This document shows positions 55,929 through 64,000 of a stretch of DNA of 64,000 bases, in pieces; the first letter of the stretch is position 1; the number at the start of each line of letters is the position of its first letter. The notes beneath the pieces were generated by a model that was not told the origin of the DNA, did no database searches, and saw only the letters and a list, made by a program, of their open reading frames with translations. The translations under genes were made by a program, and so were the position numbers. Source of the stretch: Rhodococcus sp. SBT000017 (GTDB taxonomy: Bacteria; Actinomycetota; Actinomycetes; Mycobacteriales; Mycobacteriaceae); the NCBI RefSeq assembly GCF_003688915.1, contig NZ_REFU01000001.1, forward strand, positions 2,046,001-2,110,000. The letters are read 5' to 3'.

Positions 55929-57003
55929 GTGCTGCGCAAGCGTTCGATCTCACGGCAGGTGCTCGATGTCACCTACGCCGTCGTTTTCGTTCTGCTCCTG
56001 CTGCCGTCCACGCTGAGCGGATCCTACGGTTCTCCCGGCGCGGGTGTGCTGGTCGGATTCGGCGTTGCGCTGGCCATGAGGCGCCGCTCACCGCGACTGT
56101 CGTTGGTACTCGCCTGGCTGCTGGCCGTCGTGCAGATGGTCAGCGGGGTGCTCCCCCTCTCTGCGGACACCGCAATATTCGCGATTCTGTACTGCTCGGC
56201 CGCCTACGGCGACAGCGTCGTTCGACGCTTCGGGCTCGCGTCGGCCGTCGGCGGCGGAGTGATCGCGGCGCTGTATCTGGCTTTCGTGGACGGCAATCCG
56301 TTCGGCCCGCCGACGGAAGAGGGCTACCAGGAACCCCGACTCGCGCAGTTCGCCCTACTCCTCGCCGGCCTGTGGGCGATGCTCGGGTTGTCCTGGGCAC
56401 TGGGCCGCCTCGCCTACGCCCGACGCACCGCCATCGAATCCGCACACGCGCGCGAGCTCGCCGAGGTACATCAGGCCCGCGCCGAACACGAAGTGGCAAT
56501 CGAGCAGGAGCGCAACAGAATTGCTCGCGACATGCACGACATCGTGGCGCATTCGCTCGCCGTGGTGATCGCGCAGGCCGACGGTGCACGCTACGTGCGC
56601 GCCGTCGATCCCGCTGCCGTCGACACTGCGCTGACGACCATCTCCGACACCGCGCGCGAGGCACTCTCCGACGTTCGGGTGTTGCTCGGACAGCTTCGGC
56701 ACAGTCAGGGCGATCTACCGAACCCGACACCCGACGATCTCGAGCGCCTGTTCGACCAAGTGCGCGCGACCGGACTGACCATCGACTCCTCGATCGACAC
56801 CACATCGGTGTCGTTGGGTGCCGGTGCGCAACAGTGTGTCCTCGGTGCGTTCGCCATGGGAATCGGGCGGCCACGGAATCGCCGGCATGAAGGAACGCGC
56901 CAGCCTCGCCGGTGGCATGTGCACCGCGTCCGGCGACGGCTCGTCGTGGACCGTGACTGCCTGGCTTCCTGCTGCCGGCTCGTCCACGAAGGGAATCAAC
57001 TGA
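55929..57003 (+). pseudogene. Sensor histidine kinase (HisKA_3), ATPase domain deleted
   Basis: GTG 55929 opens a NarL/DesK-type kinase: five or six membrane helices, a linker coiled coil (ARELAEVHQARAEHEV), and the phosphorylation helix ERNRIARDMHDIVAHSLAVV. After DTTSVSLGAGAQQ (about 56835) the text jumps, in another frame, to GGHGIAGMKERASLAGGMC and TVTAWLPAAG, the end of the HATPase domain, which stops at TGA 57001-57003. About 50-60 codons with the N and G1 boxes are missing. Because the shift is not a multiple of three, the first frame runs straight into the response-regulator gene, making one 577-codon ORF. Confidence 0.8.
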
Positions 57004-57662
57004 TGGCCGATCGAATCAAGGTGGCTCTGGTCGACGATCAGCAGCTGTTCCGAGCGGGCATTCGCATGCTCATCTCCTCGCAGCCCGATCTGGAGTTCGT
57101 CGGCGAGGCGGGCAACGGCAAGGAAGCCGTGGAGCTCGCCGCGTCGGCAGGGCCCGACGTGATGCTCATGGACGTCCGGATGCCGGTGCTCGACGGTATC
57201 GCCGCGACCGAGCAGATCGTGGCCGCGTCCGATACTCCACCGCGGATTCTGGTGCTCACGACATTCGATCTCGACGAGAGCGCGGCGCGAGCGATTCGTT
57301 CGGGAGCGAGTGGATTCGTGCTCAAGGACGCGGACCCGGAATTTCTGCTCGCGGCGATCCGGACGGTTCATGCGGGCAACTCGGTGATTGCCGCGTCGGC
57401 GACGACGGGGCTGCTGGCGCACTTCACGCCGACGCCGGTGGTGCCGAAGGTCCCTGCCGAGTTCGCCACCCTCACCGCACGGGAGAAGGAGCTCTTCCGG
57501 CTCACCGCGCGTGGCTTGAGCAACTCGGAGATTGCGGCCATCGAGTTCTTGAGCGAGGCAACCGTGAAGACGCACATCAGTCGCATCTTCGCCAAGCTTG
57601 CGCTGCGAGATCGGGTGCAGTTGGTGGTCTACGCATTCGAGCACGGACTGACCGGAGACTGA
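57003..57662 (+). CDS. NarL/LuxR-type response regulator
   Basis: A 219-residue response regulator. Receiver domain: VALVDDQQLFRAGIRMLIS, phosphoacceptor Asp in DVMLMDVRMPVLDG (near 54), Thr in ILVLTTFDLDE and Lys in FVLKDADP. LuxR DNA-binding domain: LTAREKELFRLTARGLSNSE with IAAIEFLSEATVKTHISRIF. ATG at 57003 overlaps the old kinase stop. It is also in frame with the truncated kinase upstream, so a kinase-regulator fusion could be made. With its cognate kinase broken, its phosphorylation must come from elsewhere. Likely controls the ABC transporter downstream (57744-59908). Confidence 0.9.
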   Translation: MADRIKVALVDDQQLFRAGIRMLISSQPDLEFVGEAGNGKEAVELAASAGPDVMLMDVRMPVLDGIAATEQIVAASDTPPRILVLTTFDLDESAARAIRSGASGFVLKDADPEFLLAAIRTVHAGNSVIAASATTGLLAHFTPTPVVPKVPAEFATLTAREKELFRLTARGLSNSEIAAIEFLSEATVKTHISRIFAKLALRDRVQLVVYAFEHGLTGD

Positions 57663-57743
57663 CACCGAAGTCATCCTGTAGATGTACGGGGCGAAGACTC
57701 GCGCCTGATTACTCGGGGCCGCCGAATTCATAGCGTTGTGGGC

Positions 57744-58532
57744 ATGACGATCACAGCAGGCCCCGTTGCCCGGGCATTTCAGGTCAGCAAACATTTCGGC
57801 GACTCGTCCAATCCGGTGAGCGCCCTCGACAACGTCTCTCTCGACATTCACGGCGGCCAGTTCACCGCCATCATGGGACCGTCCGGCTCCGGCAAATCGA
57901 CCCTGATGCATGTGATGGCCGGACTGGACAACGCCAGCTCCGGGCATCTGATGCTGGCCGGTGCCGACATCACAGCGGCCAACGACGACGCACTGACAAC
58001 GCTGCGCCGCACGCAGGTCGGCTTCATCTTCCAGTCGTTCAATCTTGTTCCCACCCTCGATGTTCGGGGCAACATACTGCTGCCGTTCGAGCTCGACGGC
58101 CGCGCACCCACCGCCGAGGAGGCGGCCTGGATAGAGCAGCTGATCGACACTCTGGGATTGCAGGGGCGGGTGAACCACCGCCCGCATCAGCTCTCGGGTG
58201 GGCAGCAGCAGCGTGTCGCGATCGCCCGGGCACTGGGTACGCGGCCGCATCTCATCTTTGCCGACGAACCCACCGGCAACCTCGATTCCCGCACCGGCCG
58301 TGAGGTTCTCGGCCTGCTCGCCGCAGCGGTGCGCGAGTACGGCCAGTCGATCGTGATGGTCACGCACGATCCCATCGCGGCCAGTTACGCCGATCGCATC
58401 GTCTTCCTCGCCGACGGGCGCATCGTCAACGAACTGGGACGTTCCACGGCAGAACAGATTTCGAGTTACATGCTGGGGATGGAGGCCGGGAGTGGAGCCG
58501 GCAGGAACGACCTGAGAGGGGCAGTCCGATGA
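57744..58532 (+). CDS. ABC transporter ATP-binding protein (MacB/LolD type)
   Basis: A 262-residue ATPase: Walker [17 protein letters not shown] (near 50), Q-loop, signature [15 protein letters not shown] (near 150), Walker [16 protein letters not shown]-loop VTHDPIAAS. This is the LolD/MacB class, which pairs with FtsX-type permeases and often exports antibiotics or lipoproteins, or senses bacitracin-like drugs. The final 16 residues ([16 protein letters not shown]) are encoded by a dispersed repeat (58488-58520), so the tail is probably not conserved. It overlaps the permease start by four bases. ATG 57744 chosen over GTG 57738. Confidence 0.92.
   Translation: MTITAGPVARAFQVSKHFGDSSNPVSALDNVSLDIHGGQFTAIMGPSGSGKSTLMHVMAGLDNASSGHLMLAGADITAANDDALTTLRRTQVGFIFQSFNLVPTLDVRGNILLPFELDGRAPTAEEAAWIEQLIDTLGLQGRVNHRPHQLSGGQQQRVAIARALGTRPHLIFADEPTGNLDSRTGREVLGLLAAAVREYGQSIVMVTHDPIAASYADRIVFLADGRIVNELGRSTAEQISSYMLGMEAGSGAGRNDLRGAVR
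58488..58520 (+). repeat. Dispersed repeat inside the 3' end of the ABC ATPase gene
   Basis: GGGAGTGGAGCCGGCAGG and AACGACCTGAGAGGG match the tandem units at 52341-52405 with few changes. It replaces the gene's last codons rather than breaking it. Confidence 0.6.
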
Positions 58533-59908
58533 GTGCGTTGACTTCTGCTCAGGCGTCGAAGGAGCACGGTGCCAGCATTCTGGTGACCTCGTTGGCGTCG
58601 TTCTTCGGTGTGGTGTTGATTCAGGCGACGGCGTTCCTGGTCGACATCTTCGGGGATACCGACGGTGCAGCCGTCACTGCGCTGTACAGCGTGGCCCTGG
58701 TGTTCATCGGTCTCGCACTGTACGTCGCGGCGGTGGTCACCTCGAACACGTTCGCGACCATCGTCGCCGGACGCACCCGCACCATTGCCCTTCTTCGACT
58801 ACTGGGTGCCCGGGCGCGTGACCTACGACGGTCGGTGGCCAGGGAAGGCTTCCTCGTCGGATTGTTCGGTGGTGCAGTCGGTTCGGTTCTCGGAATCGGT
58901 GCCAGTCACCTCGCGCGGGCGGTCGCGGTCTCGGCCGGTCAACTGCCGGATGTGGCGTACACGACCGTTCAACCGCTGGTGATCCTACCGGTCGTCATCG
59001 TGGTGTTGACGACGACCCTCGCGTCGTACGTCGGGTCTCGAAAGGTGTTGGACGTGACGCCTGTTCAGGCGACGGGAGGCGCAGTGGACACGGGAGTGGA
59101 GGCTCCGCAGTCGCGTCGTGTCAGGACGGCGCTGTCGATCGTGCTGATCGCAGGCGGAGTGGCGTTGCTCGGGCTCGGGATCCTGATCGGGATGGTGAAC
59201 CCGACCGGCGTTCTGGTCGCGTTCCTCGGCGGTGTCGCATCGTTCACCGGCATCGTGGTCGGTGCCTATCGAATTCTGCCCGCGACGCTGAGGATGGTCG
59301 GGAGACTGTTCGGCCGCGGACCTGCGGCGAGATTGGCCTCGGCCAACGCAATTCGCTATCCGGATCGCAGCACCCGCACCGCGGTGGGATTGCTGATCGG
59401 GGTCACGTTGGTGACCACGTTCGCCGTCGCGATGTACAGCTACCGGTCGATGCTCGTCAACGAGTACGACGAAGCCTCCGTCGACCAGGTACTCACCGTG
59501 ACGGTGGGAATCATGACCGGACTGATCGGGTTCTCGGCCGTCATCGCGGCGGTCGGGATGGTGAACAACCTCCTGCTGAGCATTCTGCAGCGCACCCGAG
59601 AGATCGGCCTGTTGCGGGCACTCGGATTCACCCGCAAGCAGATTCGGGCGATGATCGTCTCGGAGAGCAGCCAGATGGTGGTCGCGTCGATGGGCTTCGG
59701 TCTGATTCTCGGCATCGGATACGGCTGGGCTGCAGCACAATCGCTGCTCGGCTCACTGGATTCTCGCGGGCTCACTGCCCCCACTCTTCCGTGGGCTGTG
59801 ATCGCCGGAACCGTGCTGTGCGGCGGACTCCTCGCGCTCGGTGCCTCACTGACTCCGGCACGACGAGCGAATCAAATTTCGCCGGTGGTCGCGTTGGCGG
59901 ATGCCTGA
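58529..59908 (+). CDS. FtsX-like ABC transporter permease
   Basis: A 459-residue permease with two FtsX/MacB units fused: eight or so membrane helices, each half ending in a helix pair after the conserved arginine-rich cytosolic turn (RTRTIALLRLLGARARDLRR and RTREIGLLRALGFTRKQIRA). No large periplasmic domain, unlike MacB, so it resembles BceB-like or SalY-type permeases. Overlaps the ATPase gene by four bases. With the upstream response regulator it fits a drug- or peptide-sensing transport module. Ends 25 bp before a hairpin repeat. Confidence 0.9.
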   Translation: MSALTSAQASKEHGASILVTSLASFFGVVLIQATAFLVDIFGDTDGAAVTALYSVALVFIGLALYVAAVVTSNTFATIVAGRTRTIALLRLLGARARDLRRSVAREGFLVGLFGGAVGSVLGIGASHLARAVAVSAGQLPDVAYTTVQPLVILPVVIVVLTTTLASYVGSRKVLDVTPVQATGGAVDTGVEAPQSRRVRTALSIVLIAGGVALLGLGILIGMVNPTGVLVAFLGGVASFTGIVVGAYRILPATLRMVGRLFGRGPAARLASANAIRYPDRSTRTAVGLLIGVTLVTTFAVAMYSYRSMLVNEYDEASVDQVLTVTVGIMTGLIGFSAVIAAVGMVNNLLLSILQRTREIGLLRALGFTRKQIRAMIVSESSQMVVASMGFGLILGIGYGWAAAQSLLGSLDSRGLTAPTLPWAVIAGTVLCGGLLALGASLTPARRANQISPVVALADA

Positions 59909-59933
59909 TCGCGAGGCTTCGGGCCGGCTGTAC

Positions 59934-60013
59934 GGGCAGGGTTGCGCACTACCGACGCCGATCGACGGGATTCCGTCGATCGGCGGTCGTAGCGTGCAGT
60001 GGTGCCCACTCTG
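59934..60013. repeat. 80-bp hairpin repeat, copy A
   Basis: Near-palindromic element from GGGCA to TGCCC, with a perfect central stem GCCGATCGACGG / CCGTCGATCGGC (59957-59968 and 59973-59984) around loop GATT. It is 95 percent identical (4 mismatches) and co-oriented to the copy at 60976-61055 on the other side of the DUF559 gene. Confidence 0.85.
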
Positions 60014-60102
60014 CCGTGCAGTCCTGTGGATTACGTCATCGGTTATCCACAGTTGCGAGATTGCCACTGTTGCACGGGCTCGACACCGGCAACGCTGTAG
60101 CG

Positions 60103-60960
60103 ATGGGGGTTTACACAGTGCAGCAATTGGTGGCGCAAGGGCTCAGTACGAGCACGATTTCGAGGCGGGCGCAGTCGGGAGAACTCGTGCGACTGCTGCC
60201 GAAGGTCTACGCGACGGAGAAACCGGACTACTTCGGACTGTGCACCGGTGCGACTCTGTGGAGGCCGGATGCCACACTGAGCCACGAAAGTGCGGCCTGG
60301 TTGTGGGGATTGATCGACTATGAACCGCGTCTGGTCTCTGTCACTGTGGCCCCGAACGTCCAGTCGAGGTCGGTGGCTTGGATTCGAATTCATCGCCGAC
60401 GCCTCGTCGAGGTCCAGCTTCACCGAGGCCTGCGAGTCGTGTCACTGGAGCAGACATTCGTCGACGTCGCGACCTCGTTGTCGACGCCCGATCTCGAGAA
60501 GTTCTTCGACAACGCCATCGACCATCATCTGCCATGGCGACGGGTCGCTGCACTGTGTGACACGGCGAAAGGAATGCACGGGATGGCTGCCGTTCGGAAG
60601 CAGCTTCGAACATGCTGCCCAAGAACACGATCCGAGCCGGAGCGCGTGGTGGCACGGGCGTTGACTGCTCGAAACTTCACGATGGAGATCAATGCGCGCG
60701 TGGGGAAGTTCTACGGCGACCTGGTCGACTTTTCTGCACGAGTCATCGTCGAGATCGACGGACGAGAGTTCCATACGGATCCCGCGACGTTCAACAACGA
60801 TCGTCGACGCCAGAACGAGTTGGTGCTCGATGGATGGTTGGTACTGCGATACTCGGCGGCCACGGCGCTTGCGGACCTCGATCGCGTCGTGGACGAAATC
60901 ATCACCGTGGTGCGGCGTCGCCGTAAGTCGATCGCGGCAACGGACCGTCGACTGCCCTGA
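60103..60960 (+). CDS. AbiEi-like N-terminus with DUF559 endonuclease-like domain
   Basis: A 285-residue protein of a family abundant in Rhodococcus. The N-terminal 60 residues are a winged-helix (AbiEi antitoxin-like, TVQQLVAQGLSTSTISRRAQ), and the C-terminal DUF559 domain is a PD-(D/E)xK/Vsr-like fold: GDLVDFSARVIVEIDGREFH with the D-x(n)-E-x-D core, then RRRQNELVLDGWLVLRYSAA. It is not next to an AbiEii toxin, so it acts alone if it acts. Two near-identical hairpin repeats flank it. ATG at 60103 is chosen from the domain start; the ribosome site is weak. Confidence 0.78.
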   Translation: MGVYTVQQLVAQGLSTSTISRRAQSGELVRLLPKVYATEKPDYFGLCTGATLWRPDATLSHESAAWLWGLIDYEPRLVSVTVAPNVQSRSVAWIRIHRRRLVEVQLHRGLRVVSLEQTFVDVATSLSTPDLEKFFDNAIDHHLPWRRVAALCDTAKGMHGMAAVRKQLRTCCPRTRSEPERVVARALTARNFTMEINARVGKFYGDLVDFSARVIVEIDGREFHTDPATFNNDRRRQNELVLDGWLVLRYSAATALADLDRVVDEIITVVRRRRKSIAATDRRLP

Positions 60961-60975
60961 ACACACGGCAGCACC

Positions 60976-61055
60976 GGGCAGGGCTGCGCACTACCGTCGC
61001 CGATCGACGGGATTCCGTCGACCGGCGGTCGTAGCGTGCAATGGTGCCCACTCTG
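60976..61055. repeat. 80-bp hairpin repeat, copy B
   Basis: Same sequence as 59934-60013 apart from 4 changes; central stem 60999-61010 / 61015-61026 has one mismatch. It begins 16 bp after the DUF559 stop and ends 18 bp before the egtD stop. Confidence 0.85.
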
Positions 61056-61072
61056 TAAGGCCGAGTGGGTCG

Positions 61073-62041
61073 CTACTCGCCCTTCCGAGCAAGAATGAGC
61101 GCAAATCGGGAATCCGCGTCGGACCACAGATGCTCGACGCCGAATCCCGCTGCCGCCAGTTCTTCGGTGATGCCGTCCGGTCGGAACTTCGCCGAGATCT
61201 CGGTGCGGAGTTCTTCGCCTGCCTCGAAATGCACGTGCAGATCGAGGTCGGCGAGGTACACCTCCTGCGACGATGTGGCCCGCAGTCGCATCTCGATCCA
61301 CTCCTGCTCGGCATTCCACAGCGCGACATGCTCGAAAGCATCGGGATCGAAGTTGCCACCCAGGCGAGAGTTGATCACCGACAACACGTTTCGATTGAAC
61401 TTCGCAGTCACCCCGGCAGCGTCGTCGTACGCCGGAACGAGCACGTCCGGGTCGATGACCAAACCGACACCGAGCAACAGATACTCGCCCGGATCGAGCG
61501 CGTCGGCTACTGCTTTCAAAAATTCCTCGCGCTCCTCGGGAATGAGGTTGCCCAGGGTACCGCCGAGAAATGCGATCGTCCGGCCGTCGCCGCCCGGCAG
61601 ATTGTGCAGAGTGTCGGTGAAATCGCTGACGATGCCGTGCACCTCGAGCGCGGGGAATTCCTGCGCGATCTGCTCGATAGCGCCCTCGAGCGCCGAGATG
61701 GATACATCCTGTGGCACATACGTTCTCAGTGATCCGTGCTTGACTCCGGCGGAGAGCAGCAACTTCGTCTTCTCCGACGAGCCCGAACCGAGCTCGATCA
61801 ACATGGTGGATTCGGTTGCCTCCGCGATGTCCAGAGCATGCTCCTCGAGGAGGGCGCGCTCGGTCCGCGTCGGGTAGTACTCGGGCAGAGCGGTGATCTG
61901 CTCGAACAGCTCGCTGCCCAGAGCGTCGTAGAAGTACTTGGGCGAGAGCCACTTCGAGTCGGCAGTGAGACCGTCCCGCACGTCCTTGCGCAACTCGTCG
62001 AGCAATGCTGTGTCGGCCAGATGTACGTCCACTGTGCTCAT
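61073..62041 (-). CDS. egtD: Histidine N-alpha-methyltransferase EgtD
   Basis: A 322-residue EgtD, which trimethylates histidine to hercynine using S-adenosylmethionine, the first step of ergothioneine synthesis. SPKYFYDALGSELFEQITALPEYYPTR (in parts), SAM site LIELGSGSSEKTKLLL, YVPQDVS, FLGGTLGN and LLLGVGLVIDP, and near the end FDPDAFEHVALWNAEQEWIEM. Full family length. It lies 9 bases after egtC and is followed by a hairpin repeat instead of egtE. The ATG at 62041 has AGGAG upstream. Confidence 0.95.
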   Translation of the reverse strand: MSTVDVHLADTALLDELRKDVRDGLTADSKWLSPKYFYDALGSELFEQITALPEYYPTRTERALLEEHALDIAEATESTMLIELGSGSSEKTKLLLSAGVKHGSLRTYVPQDVSISALEGAIEQIAQEFPALEVHGIVSDFTDTLHNLPGGDGRTIAFLGGTLGNLIPEEREEFLKAVADALDPGEYLLLGVGLVIDPDVLVPAYDDAAGVTAKFNRNVLSVINSRLGGNFDPDAFEHVALWNAEQEWIEMRLRATSSQEVYLADLDLHVHFEAGEELRTEISAKFRPDGITEELAAAGFGVEHLWSDADSRFALILARKGE

Positions 62042-62050
62042 GACGCTCCT

Positions 62051-62788
62051 TTACGATTCCAGGCTGGAAATGGTGAGATCGGTTGTCGTGGCGACGACCA
62101 CGCGTCGGTCGTCGATGGAAATCCAGTCGGGTCGATCGTCGAGGGGTTCGGAGGCGATCGTCACCGAATCCTCGGTCCGCAGAACCGAAAGCGAATGATG
62201 CACCGCCGTGGCGTACATGCTCTCGCCGTCCGACAGCAGAAAATTCAGGCGAGCCTTGGGCGAGATGGCGAGGACCCTACGGACCAGCACGCGCAATGCC
62301 GTCTCGGGATCGTGGGTGCGCAACAGGTTCCGCAGTACGACCCACAGGCCGGCCGCATCGGTGGGCGCGGGCAACGCGAGCGCGTCGATCGGCGGTACCT
62401 CCGACCACAATTCGACCATCGACTGCGGCCAGCCGAACACCACACCGTTGTGACTGAACGCCCATCGGTCGTCGGTGAACGGGGCGCAGGCACTGCGTTC
62501 CACCGGCATGCCGACAGTTGCCGATCGCACTGCCGCGATCACCGACGTCGAGCGCACCTGCGGCAGAACATCGTCCACCGCCGGATCGGTCCAGATGGGC
62601 ATCGGATTGCGGTAGCTGCGCACCGAACCGTCCTGCCACCATGCGACGCCGAAGCCGTCGGCGTTGATGGTCCCTCCACCGCGCATGTCGTTCGGTGCGA
62701 AGGACTGGGTGCGCAGAGAATGATCACCTTGCGTCAGCAGCGATCCGACAGAGGTGGCAGCGCCCAGATACCCCAGATGACGGCACAT
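62051..62788 (-). CDS. egtC: Gamma-glutamyl hercynylcysteine S-oxide hydrolase EgtC
   Basis: A 245-residue class II glutamine amidotransferase-like enzyme with the N-terminal nucleophile Cys2 (MCRHLGYLG) exposed after Met removal. Conserved NADGFGVAWW, APFTDDRWAFSHNGVVFGWP and LSDGESMYATAVHHSL. In ergothioneine synthesis it removes glutamate from the gamma-glutamyl sulfoxide made by EgtB. Its ATG directly follows the egtB stop (TGA then ATG), so egtB and egtC are translated together. Confidence 0.93.
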   Translation of the reverse strand: MCRHLGYLGAATSVGSLLTQGDHSLRTQSFAPNDMRGGGTINADGFGVAWWQDGSVRSYRNPMPIWTDPAVDDVLPQVRSTSVIAAVRSATVGMPVERSACAPFTDDRWAFSHNGVVFGWPQSMVELWSEVPPIDALALPAPTDAAGLWVVLRNLLRTHDPETALRVLVRRVLAISPKARLNFLLSDGESMYATAVHHSLSVLRTEDSVTIASEPLDDRPDWISIDDRRVVVATTTDLTISSLES

Positions 62789-64000
62789 TCAGCTGGGCTC
62801 GACGTCGCGGGCCAACCGGAATCCGCTGAAGATCTGGCGGCGGATCGGGTGGTCCCAGTTGCGGAACGTGCCTCGACACGCCACCTCGTCGGTGCCGAAC
62901 GAGCCGCCGCGCAACACCTTGTAGTCGCCGCGGAGAAACACCTCGGAGTACTCGGCGTACGGGAACGCCTCGAACCCGGGGTACGGCTCGAAATCCGAGG
63001 AGGTCCACTCCCACACGTCACCGATCAGGTGATGCACACCGGCCGAGGAGGCACCGTCGGGATACGCGCCCACGTCCGCCGGTTCGAGATGCCGCTGGTT
63101 CAGATTGGCATGTGCGGCAGTGGGTTCGGCGTCGCCCCACGGGTACGCGTTGCTGGTGCGAGTGTCGACGTCGAATCGCGCGGCCTTCTCCCACTCGGCC
63201 TCCGTCGGCAGACGTTTGCCTGCCCAGCGGGCGTAGGCGTCGGCCTCGAACCAGCACACGTGCACCACGGGCTGATGCGGGCGCACCGGTTTACTCGCGC
63301 CGAAGCTGCGACGCCACCAGGTGCCATCGGAGTCGGACTCCCAGAACTGCGGTGCGGTCAGGTTCGCGTCGACGCGATGCTGCCACCCCTTCTCGGTCCA
63401 CAGTTCACGGCGTTCGTAACCGCCGTCAGCCATGAAGTCCATGAACTGCGCGTTGGTGATCGGGGCTCGGTCTATGGCGAAGGTGGGCACGTGCACGGCA
63501 TGAGCCGGTCGCTCGTTGTCCAGTGCCCACGGGTCGAGCGAGGTCCCCATCGAGAACGGGCCACCCGCAATGACGGCCTCACCCGACACCGGTACCACCG
63601 AGGCCGGCGGAGCAGGAGCCGTCAGAACCGCAGGCCCCGAACGCAATTGATGAGTGGCGAGCATTGTCTCGTCGTGCTGCTGCTCGTGCTGGGCGATCAT
63701 GCCGAACGCGAATCCGTGCTTCTCCACCGGCCTACCCTCGAAAGTGCTGCGGTCGAGCACATCCCAGGCCTTGTCGCGGACGGTCTGGACGTAGACGCGC
63801 GCCTCGTCCGGAGTGAGCAGCGGAAGCGACGTACGTGAAGAACGCGAATGCTTGAACGCGTCGTACAGCTCGTCGATGTCGGGACGGACGGGGTCACGGC
63901 CACCGACGTCGCGCACGAGCCAGAGTTCTTCCTGGCTACCGATGTGTGCGAGATCCCAGACCAGCGGACTCATCAACGGCGAATGCTGCGCCATCAGTTC
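62789..64000 (-). CDS. egtB: Hercynine oxygenase EgtB (5' end outside window)
   Basis: The frame runs off the right edge, so about the first 30 codons are missing. Seen: a DinB-like helical domain with the iron-binding His motif AQHEQQHDETML (HX3HXE) and upstream WDLAHIGSQEEL, then a formylglycine-enzyme-like domain (GGPFSMGTSLDPWALDNERP, VVHVCWFEADAYARWAGKRLPTEAEWEKAA and WEWTSSDFEPYPG in parts). EgtB joins hercynine and gamma-glutamylcysteine using O2 and Fe2+. Followed by egtC. Gene order B-C-D agrees with the mycobacterial cluster. Confidence 0.93.
   Translation of the reverse strand, partial: ELMAQHSPLMSPLVWDLAHIGSQEELWLVRDVGGRDPVRPDIDELYDAFKHSRSSRTSLPLLTPDEARVYVQTVRDKAWDVLDRSTFEGRPVEKHGFAFGMIAQHEQQHDETMLATHQLRSGPAVLTAPAPPASVVPVSGEAVIAGGPFSMGTSLDPWALDNERPAHAVHVPTFAIDRAPITNAQFMDFMADGGYERRELWTEKGWQHRVDANLTAPQFWESDSDGTWWRRSFGASKPVRPHQPVVHVCWFEADAYARWAGKRLPTEAEWEKAARFDVDTRTSNAYPWGDAEPTAAHANLNQRHLEPADVGAYPDGASSAGVHHLIGDVWEWTSSDFEPYPGFEAFPYAEYSEVFLRGDYKVLRGGSFGTDEVACRGTFRNWDHPIRRQIFSGFRLARDVEPS

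Noticed and set aside
55929..57662. Natural hybrid kinase-response regulator protein
   Set aside because: The residual out-of-frame HATPase end and its stop overlapping the regulator ATG show a former two-gene pair joined by a deletion.
56715..58367. Minus-strand ORF of 550 codons across the response regulator and ABC gene
   Set aside because: Shadow of well-supported plus-strand genes; low-complexity basic/acidic product.
59095..59120. Another copy of the GGAGTGGAGCC repeat inside the permease gene
   Set aside because: Only about 10 bases match (GGGAGTGGAG), consistent with chance in a high-GC coding region.
60103..60960. Complete AbiE toxin-antitoxin system
   Set aside because: Only the AbiEi-like winged helix is present, fused to DUF559; no AbiEii nucleotidyltransferase toxin gene is adjacent.
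61736..63838. Plus-strand ORF of 700 codons opposite egtD-egtC-egtB
   Set aside because: Antisense shadow; the minus-strand frames have clear Egt motifs throughout.

Overview
The window is high-GC actinobacterial DNA, most likely from Rhodococcus or a very close mycolic-acid genus. The best evidence is the set of conserved blocks: eno-ftsB-DUF501-ppx beside an LpqU-like transglycosylase, mfd-mazG, tRNA-Gln-glmU-prs, efeUOB under an IdeR-like iron box, and egtB-egtC-egtD for ergothioneine. The species was not determined.

Layout. 1-9 kb: a DoxX-like membrane protein, cinA, a three-part adenylation/carrier/acyltransferase protein, a sulfite-oxidase-like enzyme with its flavin reductase, a frameshifted alpha/beta hydrolase and a deaminase. 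9-11 kb: a MarR regulator divergent from a phenolic acid decarboxylase (padC) and a carboxylesterase, which looks like a hydroxycinnamate module. 11-24 kb: many small regulator/enzyme units: a TetR, a thiolase and a crotonase fragment sharing one operator; an SDR and a TetR-lipase pair around two operators; epoxide hydrolase, AraC, VOC, GGDEF and DUF6924 proteins. 24-35 kb: a MerR regulator whose promoter signature recurs before a PapA-like acyltransferase, a TAP-type lipoprotein hydrolase with a peptidase relic fused upstream, an FAD oxidoreductase, several more hydrolases and a DUF2510 protein.

35-64 kb is mostly core genome: tRNA-Leu, ppx, DUF501, ftsB, eno, lpqU-like, efeUOB, a reductase, mazG, mfd, four regulator or hydrolase genes, tRNA-Gln, glmU, prs, a damaged two-component system, an ABC transporter, a DUF559 gene between two hairpin repeats, and egtD/egtC/egtB (egtB runs off the right edge).

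Themes. About ten alpha/beta-hydrolase genes occur in 64 kb, several beside their own regulator and with visible palindromic operators. The window also shows decay or sequence error: three apparent single-base deletions, a histidine kinase that has lost most of its ATPase domain, a 46-codon crotonase stub, a peptidase relic without its catalytic His, and a gene tail next to tRNA-Leu. At least three families of short repeats are present. No CRISPR array, complete insertion sequence or complete prophage was seen. All regulator-to-operator links are inferences from sequence.
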